The notes: generated by a model from the letters alone, not told the origin. A stretch of DNA of 54,491 bases from Alphaproteobacteria bacterium (GCA_021325525.1 JAJPHB010000112.1:1-54491); one strand, 5' to 3'. Positions 26,216-34,779 are shown, numbered from the stretch's first letter. Program-made: numbers and translations.

Positions 26216-26884
26216 TCAGACTTGGCGGCGAGCGCGACGGCGAACGCCGTAGCCGAGCCCGGCCAACCCGGCGAGAAGGAGCGCCAGCGACGAGGGTTCC
26301 GGAACCGCCGCGATCGTGGTCACCCCCGTAAACCTGATCTGGTCGCTCGAATCGAAGCTGAACCCGAAAGGATTGAAAAAGCTCTCAGAGTCGCTCGCCG
26401 GCTCGACAGTCACGACCGTGTTGTCGCTGGTCGTGACAGTGAAAAGTCCCGAGCAGCCGGCGGAGCCTTCATCGCACAGGGCCCCGAGGGAGGCGAACCC
26501 GGTCGGGAGGGTCGGCACGTTCGGATCAGAGAAAAACTGGATGACTCCCGTTCCCCCCGGACCCGAATTGGCGATGGTGATGATGTCGCTCACGGTGGCG
26601 GCGCCACCATCGCTGTCGGTGATCGTGTAGAAGCTGGGCCCAGCAATCTTGAGCGACTGGCTGAAGACGAAATTGCCGGTCGGCTCGCAATTCGGCTCGT
26701 TCTCGCTCCCGCAACCCGGGATGGTAGCGGGGAGAGCAAAGATGCCCGTATTCGCCCCGACACTGCCAGTCACCAGCAGCCAATCGGGATTCGTACTGGT
26801 GACCGTGACGGCAAAAGCGGTGCTGAAAGGCATCGTGACCAACGCCGCCACCACCGCAATCTTCAGGCAGTCAGCAACCCGCAT
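26216..26884 (-). CDS. PEP-CTERM sorting-signal exoprotein
   Basis: 222 residues. Signal peptide MRVADCLKIAVVAALVTMPF with probable cleavage after AFA (about 25). The mature part is Thr/Ser/Gly/Asp-rich and beta-like with four cysteines (CGSENEPNC, CDEGSAGC). The C-terminus has the canonical sorting tail VPEPSSLALLLAGLAGLGYG plus an arginine cluster. In the known system an exosortase (EpsH) recognises this tail and the protein is exported to the surface, often with exopolysaccharide. Base composition is clearly less GC-rich than neighbours. The start has GGGGAGAGACTCT upstream. No exosortase gene in the window. Confidence 0.88.
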   Translation of the reverse strand: MRVADCLKIAVVAALVTMPFSTAFAVTVTSTNPDWLLVTGSVGANTGIFALPATIPGCGSENEPNCEPTGNFVFSQSLKIAGPSFYTITDSDGGAATVSDIITIANSGPGGTGVIQFFSDPNVPTLPTGFASLGALCDEGSAGCSGLFTVTTSDNTVVTVEPASDSESFFNPFGFSFDSSDQIRFTGVTTIAAVPEPSSLALLLAGLAGLGYGVRRRARRQV

Positions 26885-27129
26885 AGAGTCTCTCCCCTCT
26901 AACTCGCTCGAAAACAATCGCAAGGGCGATGAACCCGCATCTTGTATCTCCATCGTTCTGTATGCAAATCTCGTGCCAGAAGGCGAAACGACGCGAAATG
27001 AGACTCTTATCGGACGATCCACCGAGCGCCGCGTTGAAACTGTCAAATTTTCCGACAGCCGGGCGCGGGTCCGTCGTCACCGTCCTTGCGGCTTGACGGC
27101 GGCCCGCGCGGCGCGACAGGCTCTCGGCC
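26885..27129. promoter_or_regulatory. Divergent promoter region between PEP-CTERM gene and Ldh-dmf operon
   Basis: 245 bp, AT-richer on the PEP-CTERM side. TTGACG near 27090 with a GC-rich spacer could be the -35 of the rightward operon. No palindrome of note and no gene seen. Confidence 0.35.
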
Positions 27130-28194
27130 ATGAAGATCGATCATGAGAAACTGCGCGCCCTCGTCCGGCGCCTGCTGGGCGAAGCCGGCAGCGCCGAGAG
27201 CGAGGCCGAGATCGTCGCCGACCACCTCGTCGAGGCCAATCTCGCCGGGCATGACAGCCACGGCGTCGGCATGCTGCCCGCCTATTTCCGCAATCTCAAG
27301 GCGGGCACGCTGCGGCCGAACCAGGCGCCGGAGATCGTCAGCGAGACGGCGAATTTCGCCGTCTGGGACGGGCGCGGCGGCTACGGCCAGGTGATCGCGG
27401 GCGCCGCCATGGAATGGGCGATCGGCGCCGCGAAGCGGCATGGCGTCGCCGTGCACGCGCTCCGCAACACCCACCATATCGGCCGCGTCGGCACCTATGG
27501 CGAGATGGCGGCGAAGGCGGGCCTCGTCTCGGTCCAATTCGTCAACGGCAATTCCGGGCGGCCGCTCGTGGCGCCCTTCCGCGGCCGCGAGGGCCGGCTT
27601 TCGACCAACCCCATCTGCATCGCCGTGCCCGGCACCGCGACGACGGCCCCCGTCATTCTCGATTTCGCGACGAGCCGGATCGCGCTCGGCAAGGTGCGCG
27701 TCGCCCACAACGAGGGCAAGCGCGTCGTCGAAGGCGCGCTCATCGACGAGGCCGGCCGGCCGACGACCGATCCCGGCGTCATCTACGGCCATGGCCCGGG
27801 CGGTGCCGTCGGCGCCGTCCTCCCCTTCGGCGAGCACAAGGGCTACGGCCTCGCCCTCGTCGCCGAGCTGCTGGCGGGCGCGATCTGCGGAGCCGGCACC
27901 ATCCAGCCGAAGAATCCGCGCGACCGCGGCATTCTCAACGCCGCGCTCAGCGTCGTCCTCGACCCCGAGCGCCTCGCCGCGCGCGCCTTCATCGAGGCCG
28001 AGATCGACGCCCTCATCGCCTGGGCAAAATCGGCGCCGGCCATCGATCCCGCCCTCCCTGTCCTCGTTCCCGGCGAACCGGAGCGTATCGCCCGCGCCGA
28101 GCGCATGGCGAGGGGCATCACCATCGACGAGACGACCTGGCGCGAGATCGTGGCGGCCGCCGCGACGATCGGCATCGCCGTCGAGGCGGCGTGA
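27130..28194 (+). CDS. Ldh-family (malate/L-lactate/ureidoglycolate-type) NAD(P)-dependent dehydrogenase
   Basis: 354 residues of the LDH2/MDH2 family, a fold distinct from classical lactate dehydrogenase. N-terminal HLVEANLAGHDSHGVGMLP with the conserved DSHG, HHIGRVGTYGEMAA, FVNGNSGRPLVAPF, RLSTNPICIAVPG and PFGEHKGYGLALV. Members oxidise 2-hydroxyacids such as malate, L-lactate, ureidoglycolate, sulfolactate or reduce cyclic imines. It ends in a GTGA overlap with the dimethylformamidase small-subunit gene, so it is the first gene of that operon. The pairing suggests it processes a product of the amidohydrolase. Confidence 0.85.
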   Translation: MKIDHEKLRALVRRLLGEAGSAESEAEIVADHLVEANLAGHDSHGVGMLPAYFRNLKAGTLRPNQAPEIVSETANFAVWDGRGGYGQVIAGAAMEWAIGAAKRHGVAVHALRNTHHIGRVGTYGEMAAKAGLVSVQFVNGNSGRPLVAPFRGREGRLSTNPICIAVPGTATTAPVILDFATSRIALGKVRVAHNEGKRVVEGALIDEAGRPTTDPGVIYGHGPGGAVGAVLPFGEHKGYGLALVAELLAGAICGAGTIQPKNPRDRGILNAALSVVLDPERLAARAFIEAEIDALIAWAKSAPAIDPALPVLVPGEPERIARAERMARGITIDETTWREIVAAAATIGIAVEAA

Positions 28195-28496
28195 TCGAGC
28201 CGCTCATCGATCCATCGCGGCGCGACCTCGCCGCCGAATACCGCACGCGCCCCTTCGGACGGCACAGCGCCGCGCTTCAGGCGCTGCTCGACGTCATGTA
28301 CCGGGCCGAGAATTGCCAGAACCTCATCCTCATCGCCATCGGCGGCGGGCGCTGGGTGCTGGGCGAGCGCCAGCCCGACCGCAAGCCGCCGCGCCTCTTC
28401 CTCGACGAGGTCTTCGACAGCCTCGAAGCCGGGCAATGGGCGGCCTTTCGCCGGCGCTGGCGGGCCCTCGCCGGCAGCGAACTCGACCTGCCGTGA
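28191..28496 (+). CDS. dmfA1: N,N-dimethylformamidase-like small (alpha) subunit
   Basis: 101-residue protein beginning VIEPLIDPSRRDLAAEYRTR from a GTG that overlaps the preceding stop (GTGA). It contains ALLDVMYRAENCQNLILIAI and GEWVLG-like GRWVLGERQPDR, then AFRRRWRALAGSEL. Size, position directly before the large subunit and the second GTGA overlap match the small subunit of N,N-dimethylformamidase, which packs on the catalytic subunit in an (alpha-beta) assembly. Slightly shorter than the roughly 130-residue characterised protein. Family assignment leans on the neighbour. Confidence 0.65.
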   Translation: MIEPLIDPSRRDLAAEYRTRPFGRHSAALQALLDVMYRAENCQNLILIAIGGGRWVLGERQPDRKPPRLFLDEVFDSLEAGQWAAFRRRWRALAGSELDLP

Positions 28497-30625
28497 GCGC
28501 GATCGCCGAGACGCCCGGCGTCATCGGCTATGTCGACGCGCTGACGGCGCGCCCCGGCGAGCGCGTGACGGTGCGCGTCAGCGTCCTCCACCCGGCGCGG
28601 CGCTACCGGGCCGGGCTCGTGCGCCTTATCTGCGGCGAGACCGGTCCCAAGGGGCCGGGCCTCAAGGAGGAGCCGATCGCGACCGCCATCGACGGCGAGC
28701 ATGAGGGGCGCGAGCAATATACCGATGCCGGCTCCTATGCCATCGTCGAGAGGCTGCCGCCGCTGGGATCGGTCGAGATCGAGCTGCTGGTCTGGCCGGG
28801 CTGCCTCGGCGGGCGCGTCCAGATCCTGATGGCCCTCGGCAGGCTGCGCCTCGCCCTCGACGAGAGCGGCGCCGCGGCGCTCCTCGCCGGCGACGGCGCG
28901 CTGTCGGCGGGCCGCCGGCTGCGCGAGAAGGCCTGGCACCGCGTCGAAGCGCGCTATGATCCGGCGACGGGCCATGGCTTCGTCTCGAGCACGCCGCTCC
29001 CCGGCTTCCATGCCGACCGCGCCGGCGAAGCGACGGGAGCGCTTCCCGCAGGCATCGTGCCGCAGGGTCCGCTTCTTTTCGCCGCCGAGCGCCTCGCGCC
29101 CGGCCGCACCGCGCGGCATTTCGACGGCAAGCTCGAAGCGCCGCGCCTGCGCTCGGGCACGGTTGCAGCGGCATGGGATTTCGCCGTCGGCATCGGCACG
29201 CGGCGCATCGCCGCGGTCGCGAGCGACGCGCTCGATGGCGTCACGGTCAACGCCCCGAAACGGGCGGTCACGGGCTCGCTCTGGGACGGCTCCGTCCAGG
29301 ATTGGCGTCAGAAGCCGGCGCATTACGCCGCGATCCACTTCCATTCCGACGATCTCTACGATGCCGGCTGGGAGGAGAGCCTCGCCTTCCGCCTGCCGGA
29401 GGATCTGCGCAGCGGCTTCTACGCGGTGAAGCTCGAAGCGCCCTCGGGGCCGCCCTTCCATGTCGGCTTCATCGTCTCGCCGCCGCCCGGCGGCAGCGGC
29501 GCGCGCCTCGCCGTCCTCGCGTCGACGATGACCTATCTCGCCTACGCGAATTACCGGCGCCGCATGACGCCCGGCCCCTACGAGCTCAGCATGGGCGCGC
29601 TGCCGACGGTCGACATGACCGACATTCTCCTCGCCGAGCATCCCGAGCTCGGCGGCTCGACTTACGACGTGCATCCGGACGGCTCGGGCATCGCGCACGC
29701 CTCGTCGCGGCGGCCGCTCTTCAACATGCGGCCGACCGGGCGGTTCTGGAACTTCTCGATGGATCTCTGCCTCATCGACTGGCTCGATGCGGCCGGAATC
29801 GCCTATGACGTCGTCAGCGACCACGACCTGCACGAGCAGGGAGCGGCGCTGCTCGCCCCCTACCGCGCCGTCCTCTCCTCGAGCCATCCCGAATACCACA
29901 CGCTCGAAATGCTGGAGGCGCTCCAAGCCTATCTCGGCGGCGGCGGGCGCTTTGCCTATCTCGGCGGCAACGGCTTCTATTGGCGCGTCACGGCCGACCC
30001 GGCGCATCCAGGAATGATCGAACTGCGCCGCGCCGAGGACGGCACGCGCGCTTGGGCCGAGGCGCCGGGCGAGTATTACCACGCGACGGGTGAATATGGC
30101 GGGCTGTGGCGGCGGCTCGGCCGACCGCCCAACGCCGTGTTCGGCGTCGGCTTCATCGCCCAGGGCTTCGACGCCTCGAGCTATTACCGCCGCACCGCCG
30201 CCTCGCGCGACCCGCGCGCCGCCTTCCTCTTCGCCGGCATTGAGGACGAGATCATCGGCGATTTCGGCGCCTGGGGCGATGGCGCGGCCGGGCTCGAAAT
30301 CGACTGCTACGACGCCGCGCTCGGCTCGCCGCCGCACGCTCTCATTCTCGCCTCCTCCGAAGGCCACTCCAACAGCTTCCTTCTCGTCAACGAGGAGCTG
30401 CTGTCGAACCGGCGCGGCGTCGACGGCACGACGAATGCGCGCATCCGCGCCGATATGGTCTTCTTCGAAACGCCGAGCGGCGGCGCGGTCTTCGCCACCG
30501 GCTCGATCGCCTTCATCGCCAGCCTCGCCCATCGCGGCTACGACAACAACGTGGCGCGGCTGCTGCGCAACGCGGTCGCGCGATTCCTCGACCCGACGCC
30601 TTTCGCGATTCCGCGCCTCTCTTAA
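28493..30625 (+). CDS. dmfA2: N,N-dimethylformamidase-like large (beta) catalytic subunit
   Basis: 710 residues. An N-terminal beta-rich lectin-like part (about 100-240) precedes the catalytic domain, which holds YAAIHFHSDDLYDAGWEESL, SGFYAVKL, TMTYLAYANYRRRM, SSSHPEYHTLEMLEALQAYL, GGNGFYWRV and ASSEGHSNSFLLVNEE. Characterised DMFase uses a mononuclear Fe(III) held by two tyrosines and a glutamate. By relative position Y351/Y354, Y391 and E467 are candidates, which alignment must confirm. GTG start overlaps the small-subunit stop. Reaction of the family: hydrolysis of dimethylformamide to formate and dimethylamine. Many homologues act on unknown amides, so the natural substrate is uncertain. 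Confidence 0.75.
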   Translation: MSAIAETPGVIGYVDALTARPGERVTVRVSVLHPARRYRAGLVRLICGETGPKGPGLKEEPIATAIDGEHEGREQYTDAGSYAIVERLPPLGSVEIELLVWPGCLGGRVQILMALGRLRLALDESGAAALLAGDGALSAGRRLREKAWHRVEARYDPATGHGFVSSTPLPGFHADRAGEATGALPAGIVPQGPLLFAAERLAPGRTARHFDGKLEAPRLRSGTVAAAWDFAVGIGTRRIAAVASDALDGVTVNAPKRAVTGSLWDGSVQDWRQKPAHYAAIHFHSDDLYDAGWEESLAFRLPEDLRSGFYAVKLEAPSGPPFHVGFIVSPPPGGSGARLAVLASTMTYLAYANYRRRMTPGPYELSMGALPTVDMTDILLAEHPELGGSTYDVHPDGSGIAHASSRRPLFNMRPTGRFWNFSMDLCLIDWLDAAGIAYDVVSDHDLHEQGAALLAPYRAVLSSSHPEYHTLEMLEALQAYLGGGGRFAYLGGNGFYWRVTADPAHPGMIELRRAEDGTRAWAEAPGEYYHATGEYGGLWRRLGRPPNAVFGVGFIAQGFDASSYYRRTAASRDPRAAFLFAGIEDEIIGDFGAWGDGAAGLEIDCYDAALGSPPHALILASSEGHSNSFLLVNEELLSNRRGVDGTTNARIRADMVFFETPSGGAVFATGSIAFIASLAHRGYDNNVARLLRNAVARFLDPTPFAIPRLS

Positions 30626-30639
30626 TACGAGAATTTCTC

Positions 30640-30678
30640 CTGGATATTACGCCCATTTTCGCGTAGAGATGGGCGGCG
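30640..30678. other. Imperfect inverted repeat after the dmf operon
   Basis: ATTACGCCCAT and ATGGGCGGCGTAAT lie about 13 bases apart, pairing with a 3-base bulge, in the 74-bp gap after dmfA2 and before the PAS-like gene. It may act as a terminator or as a site controlling the next gene. Confidence 0.4.
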
Positions 30679-30699
30679 TAATACCGTGGGGGGAACTCC

Positions 30700-31131
30700 G
30701 TGCTCGACATCCGGACGCCGCGCTTGCAGCGGCTCTACCAGGATTGGCACGCTTGGCGCGGCGAACGCGCCTTCCCCTCCCGGCGCGATTTCGACCCGGT
30801 CGATCTCGGCTACATTCTCGGCAAACTGTCGCTCGTCAGCGTCCTCTACGAGCCGCTGCGCTTCCGATACCGCGTGCATGCGACGGAATTGGCCGAGCGG
30901 CTCGGCTTCGACCTCACCGGCAAGGAGCTCGACGCCTTGCCCGACCGCACCCATCGCGCGGCTGTGCGGGAGCATTTCGTCGCGGTGGTGGAGCATCGCG
31001 CGCCGGAAGTCCGCCGCCGCGACCGCCAGCGCGCGAACGGCCGGGCGTGGCGCTACGAGGCGCTGGTCTTGCCGCTTTCCGGGAATGGCGAGACGATCGA
31101 CATGCTGATCTCGGCGGTCGAGTTCACCTGA
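30700..31131 (+). CDS. PAS-like domain protein (alphaproteobacterial PAS_5 type)
   Basis: 143 residues from a GTG with GGGGGGAAC just upstream. RLQRLYQDWHAWRGERAFPS at the N-terminus, then RRDFDPVDLGYILGKLSLV and RFRYRVHATELAERLGFDLT, match the short single-domain PAS proteins common in Rhizobiales and Rhodospirillales. No output domain. Its 3' end overlaps the convergent sigma-factor gene by 79 bp. Ligand and partner unknown. Confidence 0.75.
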   Translation: MLDIRTPRLQRLYQDWHAWRGERAFPSRRDFDPVDLGYILGKLSLVSVLYEPLRFRYRVHATELAERLGFDLTGKELDALPDRTHRAAVREHFVAVVEHRAPEVRRRDRQRANGRAWRYEALVLPLSGNGETIDMLISAVEFT

Positions 31132-32372
31132 CCCCTCGCCGCCGTGCAGGCCGCGCGCTCGCGTTCGAGATGCGCCCGCTCGGGCTCGGTGATCGGGCAG
31201 GCGAGCGCCGCGGTGAAGGCCTCGGCCGCCTCGGCGCCGCGGCCGAGCTTCTGCAAGAGGCTGCCGCGCGCCGCGTGATAGAGCGCATAGCGCGCGAGCT
31301 TGCGCGCGCCGGCGAGCGCGTCGAGCCTGGCAAGGCCCGCCGCCGGCCCCTCGGCTTGCGCGAAAGCGACGGCGGCGTTGAGGCGCACGACCGGTGTCGG
31401 CTTCAGCTCCTCGAGCGCGGCGTAATAATGGGCCAGCATGCGCCAGTCCGTCGCCTCGAAAGAAGGCGCCGCCGCATGGGTGCCGGCGATGGCGGCTTCG
31501 AGGTGCAAGGGAGTGAGCGCCGGCGCGGCCATCGCCGCTTCGAGATGGGCGAAGCCGCGGGCGATGAGGGTGCGGTCCCAAGCTTCGCGATCCTGGTCGG
31601 CGAGGAGGATGAGCGCGCCCTCTCCATTGGTGCGCGCGCCAGCGCGCGCATGGTGAAAGGCGATGAGGGCCGCGAGCGCATGCGCCTCGCCGGTCGCCGT
31701 CGCGCAGTGCTCCGTCAGCAAGCCGGCAAGGCGCAGCGCCTCGGCGCAGAGCTCGCGCCGCAGCAGCGCCTCGCCTTCGCCCGCGGTATAGCCGCTGTTG
31801 AAGAGGAGATAGATGGCGGCGATGAGGGCCGGCAGCCGCGCCGCGAGCTCTGGTCCCTCCGGTATCGCGAAGGCGAGGCCGAGGCCCTTGATCTTGCGCT
31901 TGGCGCGGACGAGGCGCTGCGTCACCGCTTCTTCCGTCGAGAGATAGGCGCGCGCGATCTCCTTGACGCCGAAGCCGCAGACCGTCTTCAGCACCAGCAT
32001 GGTCTGCTCCTCGCGCTCCAGCGCCGGATGGCAGGCGACGAACATGAGGGCGAGCGTGTCGTCGAGTTTCCCCGTCTCCTCGGGATCGGCGAAGCCGAGG
32101 CGCCAGGCCGCGTCGTCGTCGAAAGGCGCGTTTCGCGCTTCGCGCTTCAGGCGGTCGAGCGCCCGGTTGCGCGCCGCCGTCGCGAGCCAGCCCGAAGGGC
32201 GCGCCGGCACGCCGTCATCGGGCCAGCGCGCCAAGGCCGCGGCGAAGGCGTCCTGGACCGCGTCCTCGATCAAATCGAGCCGCGACGGGCCGAGGAGACG
32301 CGCGAGCCAGGCCGCGATCTTCCCGGCCTCGCGCCGGAAGAGCTCGCCCGCCAGCGCGTCCGCCTCGGCCAT
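31053..32372 (-). CDS. ECF42-type RNA polymerase sigma factor with C-terminal TPR-like extension
   Basis: 439 residues. Region sigma-2 (about 10-75) has DLIEDAVQDAFAAALARWPD and PSGWLATAARNRALDRLKRE. Sigma-4 (about 120-175) has CGFGVKEIARAYLSTEEAVT and QRLVRAKRKIKG. The long alpha-helical C-terminus includes LIYLLFNSGY-like AAIYLLFNSGYTAGEG and TPLHLEAAIAGTHA, typical of ECF42 factors. These lack an anti-sigma factor and pair with DGPF/YCII proteins, as here. The ATG at 32372 is used; a GTG at 32381 overlapping the upstream stop (GTGA) is equally possible. The C-terminal tail overlaps the PAS gene antisense. Confidence 0.88.
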   Translation of the reverse strand: MAEADALAGELFRREAGKIAAWLARLLGPSRLDLIEDAVQDAFAAALARWPDDGVPARPSGWLATAARNRALDRLKREARNAPFDDDAAWRLGFADPEETGKLDDTLALMFVACHPALEREEQTMLVLKTVCGFGVKEIARAYLSTEEAVTQRLVRAKRKIKGLGLAFAIPEGPELAARLPALIAAIYLLFNSGYTAGEGEALLRRELCAEALRLAGLLTEHCATATGEAHALAALIAFHHARAGARTNGEGALILLADQDREAWDRTLIARGFAHLEAAMAAPALTPLHLEAAIAGTHAAAPSFEATDWRMLAHYYAALEELKPTPVVRLNAAVAFAQAEGPAAGLARLDALAGARKLARYALYHAARGSLLQKLGRGAEAAEAFTAALACPITEPERAHLERERAACTAARGQVNSTAEISMSIVSPFPESGKTSAS

Positions 32373-32377
32373 TGCCG

Positions 32378-32728
32378 TCACAGCTCGTGAATCTGGCGGA
32401 CCTCGATGCGTCCGCCATAGCTGAGATGCGGCGAGGTTTCGGCCACCTGGCACGCGTCGTCATAATCCTTGGCGCTGATGATGTAGAAGCCGCCGAGCAG
32501 CTCCTTGCTCTCGGCATAGGGACCGTCGGTGATGCTGACACGGCCGCCCGCGGGGGTGAGGATCTTGCCGGCGTCGTCCATCAGCTTCTGCCCGCCCTTG
32601 TAGCGGCCCTCGGCGCGAATGCGGTCGGTCCAGGCCATGTAGGTCTTCATCCTGGCCGCGAACTCGTCCGGCGAGCTCGGGCGGGCGCTGGCAGGCAGCC
32701 GGTAAAGCAGCAGCGTGAAGTTCGGCAT
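32378..32728 (-). CDS. DGPF/YCII-family protein, partner of ECF42 sigma factor
   Basis: 116-residue YCII-related (DGPF) protein: MPNFTLLLYRLPA, the name-giving motif DGPYAESKELLGGFYII, and GGRIEVRQIHEL at the end. In ECF42 systems one or more DGPF genes sit next to the sigma gene and are its targets. The biochemical role is unknown, although the fold is a ferredoxin-like dimer. GAAGGAGCTTCCC precedes the ATG. It is cotranscribed with the sigma factor. Confidence 0.88.
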   Translation of the reverse strand: MPNFTLLLYRLPASARPSSPDEFAARMKTYMAWTDRIRAEGRYKGGQKLMDDAGKILTPAGGRVSITDGPYAESKELLGGFYIISAKDYDDACQVAETSPHLSYGGRIEVRQIHEL

Positions 32729-32784
32729 GGGAAGCTCCTTCGTCTAGCGGGACGCGGCACCAGCGCCGCGACCTCCGCTGCACT

Positions 32785-32811
32785 GACGATCGGCGCCGCG
32801 CCGAACCGACA
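32785..32811 (-). promoter_or_regulatory. Candidate ECF42-dependent promoter
   Basis: Read leftward, TGTCGG (32811-32806) is followed after 13 bases by CGATCG and after 17 bases by CGTC. The reported ECF42 promoter signature is TGTCGA in the -35 and CGA/TC in the -10. It would start transcription about 50 bases before the DGPF gene, implying autoregulation. Confidence 0.55.
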
Positions 32812-32843
32812 TTTCCCGGTGAAAAAATTTCACGGCGACGATC

Positions 32844-34508
32844 TCAGAGGAGCGACGCCTCGTTCCGGCGCAGCAGGCGGTAGACGAGCATCAGCGGCAG
32901 CACTGTGACGACGGTGAGGACCGTCGCCGAGGCGGAGGCGATGCCGGGATCGTTGCCTTCGAGGGCCTGCAGCATGACGACGGTGGTGGTGCGCCAGCTC
33001 GGGCTGTAGAGCATGACGGTCGAGCTCAGCTCCGAGGCGATCGTCACCCAAGTCAGCACCATGCCGCCGACGATGCCGCCCAGCATCAGCGGCAGGGTGA
33101 GCTTCAGGAAGGTGCGCGCCGGCGAGACACCGAGATTGATCGAGGCCTCCTCCAGCGTCGGGTCGAGCTGGTGGAGAATGGCGCTGCTGGCGCGGACGTT
33201 GAAGGGCACCTTGCGCACCGCATAGGCGATGACGAGGATGAGGCTGCCGCCCGTCAGCACGAGCCAGCCGCCGTTGAAGCAGAGGACGAGGCCGATGCCG
33301 AGCACCGTCCCGGCGATGGCGAAGGGCGCCATGGCGATGACGTCGAGAAGGTGCGAGGCCTGGGCACGCCGGCGCGTCACGACATAGCCGACCGGCACTC
33401 CGATGAGGGCGGCGACGAGCGCCGCCGCCGTCGAAAGATAGAAGGTGTTGAGGAGCGGCCGCAGGGCATGCGCCAGGAACTCCGTGAAATTGCCGAGGCT
33501 GAAATCGGCATAGATGACCGGCCCGCGGAACTTCATGAAGGAGATGACGACGACGCCGAAGAACGGCACCAGGGCGAGGAAGATGACGCCCCAGCAGTAG
33601 AGCGTCGCGAGCGCGCGCCAGGCGGCGCTCGTGCGCAGCAGCGGCGGCGCCGCGCGGGCCCCCGTCGCAAAGCGCCGGCGCGCGAGGTAGAAGCGCTGCA
33701 AGAGAAGCGCCGCCGTCGTGCAGGCGACGAGCATGACCGAGAGCACCGCCGCCGAGCTCGGATTCCCGCCGAGCTCGCCGACGAAGAGCTTGTAGGCCTC
33801 AACGGCGAGGATGGGCTTGTCCTCGGCGAGGACGAAGGGAACGCCGAAATTCTCCAGCGTCTCCATGAAGACGAGGAGGGCGCCCGCCAGCACCGCCGGC
33901 AGCACGACGGGAATGACGACCGTGCGGAAGGTCCGCCAGCGCGGCGAGCCCAGATTCTGCGCGGCTTCCTCGATGGAAACATCGACCGCCTTGAAGGCGG
34001 CGATGGTCGGCAGCACGACATAGGGGAAGAGCGTCAAGGTATAGACGAGAACGAGGCCGGGCGTGCCGTAGAGCGAGCCGAAAGGAATGCCGATCGAGCG
34101 CAGCGCCTCGGAGACGACGCCGGAGCGGCCGAACATGAGGACGAGCGCATAGGCGCCGACGAAGGACGGAAGGACGAGCGGCAGAACGGTGAGCGCCGTC
34201 AGCACCGACTTCCCCGCGAGCGGCAGCCGCGCGAGGCAGAAGGCGAAGGGGAGGCCGATCGCCGTCGTCGTCAGCGTCGACAGGAAGCCGATCGAGACGC
34301 TGTTCCAGAGGCTCGCCTGGTAGAAATGGATGCGGGCGATTTTTGCGTAATTCGCCAGCGTGAAATGCGTTCCCGTCTCGTCATAGAAACTGACCCACAG
34401 CACGCTGGCGAGCGGCAGCAGCAGGAAGACGCCGAGGAACAGGAAGGCGCCGGCCGTCACCGCCAGTGGAAAGAGCGCGGGAGGCCGCCGCCGGAATCGC
34501 ATCAGCAC
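32844..34508 (-). CDS. Double-length iron/thiamine-type (FbpB/ThiP-like) ABC transporter permease
   Basis: 554 residues with two fused permease halves, about twelve membrane helices. EAA loops occur in both halves: IEEAAQNLGSPRWRTFRTVV in the first and LEEASINLGVSPARTFLKLT in the second. This fused layout is that of Fe(III), thiamine and 2-aminoethylphosphonate importers. No ATPase or binding-protein gene lies next to it, so it is an orphan here or part of an operon broken by the repeat-rich region to its right. Substrate unknown, iron(III) being the commonest for the family. Confidence 0.82.
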   Translation of the reverse strand: MLMRFRRRPPALFPLAVTAGAFLFLGVFLLLPLASVLWVSFYDETGTHFTLANYAKIARIHFYQASLWNSVSIGFLSTLTTTAIGLPFAFCLARLPLAGKSVLTALTVLPLVLPSFVGAYALVLMFGRSGVVSEALRSIGIPFGSLYGTPGLVLVYTLTLFPYVVLPTIAAFKAVDVSIEEAAQNLGSPRWRTFRTVVIPVVLPAVLAGALLVFMETLENFGVPFVLAEDKPILAVEAYKLFVGELGGNPSSAAVLSVMLVACTTAALLLQRFYLARRRFATGARAAPPLLRTSAAWRALATLYCWGVIFLALVPFFGVVVISFMKFRGPVIYADFSLGNFTEFLAHALRPLLNTFYLSTAAALVAALIGVPVGYVVTRRRAQASHLLDVIAMAPFAIAGTVLGIGLVLCFNGGWLVLTGGSLILVIAYAVRKVPFNVRASSAILHQLDPTLEEASINLGVSPARTFLKLTLPLMLGGIVGGMVLTWVTIASELSSTVMLYSPSWRTTTVVMLQALEGNDPGIASASATVLTVVTVLPLMLVYRLLRRNEASLL

Positions 34509-34521
34509 TTTCGGCGGCTCA

Positions 34522-34779
34522 TCAGTGAGAAGGAATTACGCGTCGGAATCTCACCTTTTGCGAACCTGCGACCAGGAAGGCGTCATATCCAGCGGCGCGC
34601 AAGGCCTCGCGCTGGACGTGGGTCGTGCCAATGTCCCGTACATTCGCCCACCACTGTGGCCGATCCGAGCTCGCTGGTAGCTTTGCCCCGATCAACTCTT
34701 CAATAAAGCGGAAGATGAGTTCAGATTCTTGGTGCGATTGGCGCATCAAGTAATCACGAAGCGGTGCATATTTCGACAT
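34522..34779 (-). CDS. DUF7662-like small protein
   Basis: 85 residues beginning MSKYAPLRDYL from an ATG preceded by AGGGGGGCACAT. The pattern KYAPLRDYL, FIEELIGAKLPASS, QWWAN, HVQREALRAAGYDAF and a final VRFRR matches a small domain family of unknown function (DUF7662) that often lies on genomic islands. The region is less GC-rich than its surroundings. It lies just upstream of the ABC permease on the same strand (13 bp) but is unlikely to be functionally related. Confidence 0.7.
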   Translation of the reverse strand: MSKYAPLRDYLMRQSHQESELIFRFIEELIGAKLPASSDRPQWWANVRDIGTTHVQREALRAAGYDAFLVAGSQKVRFRRVIPSH

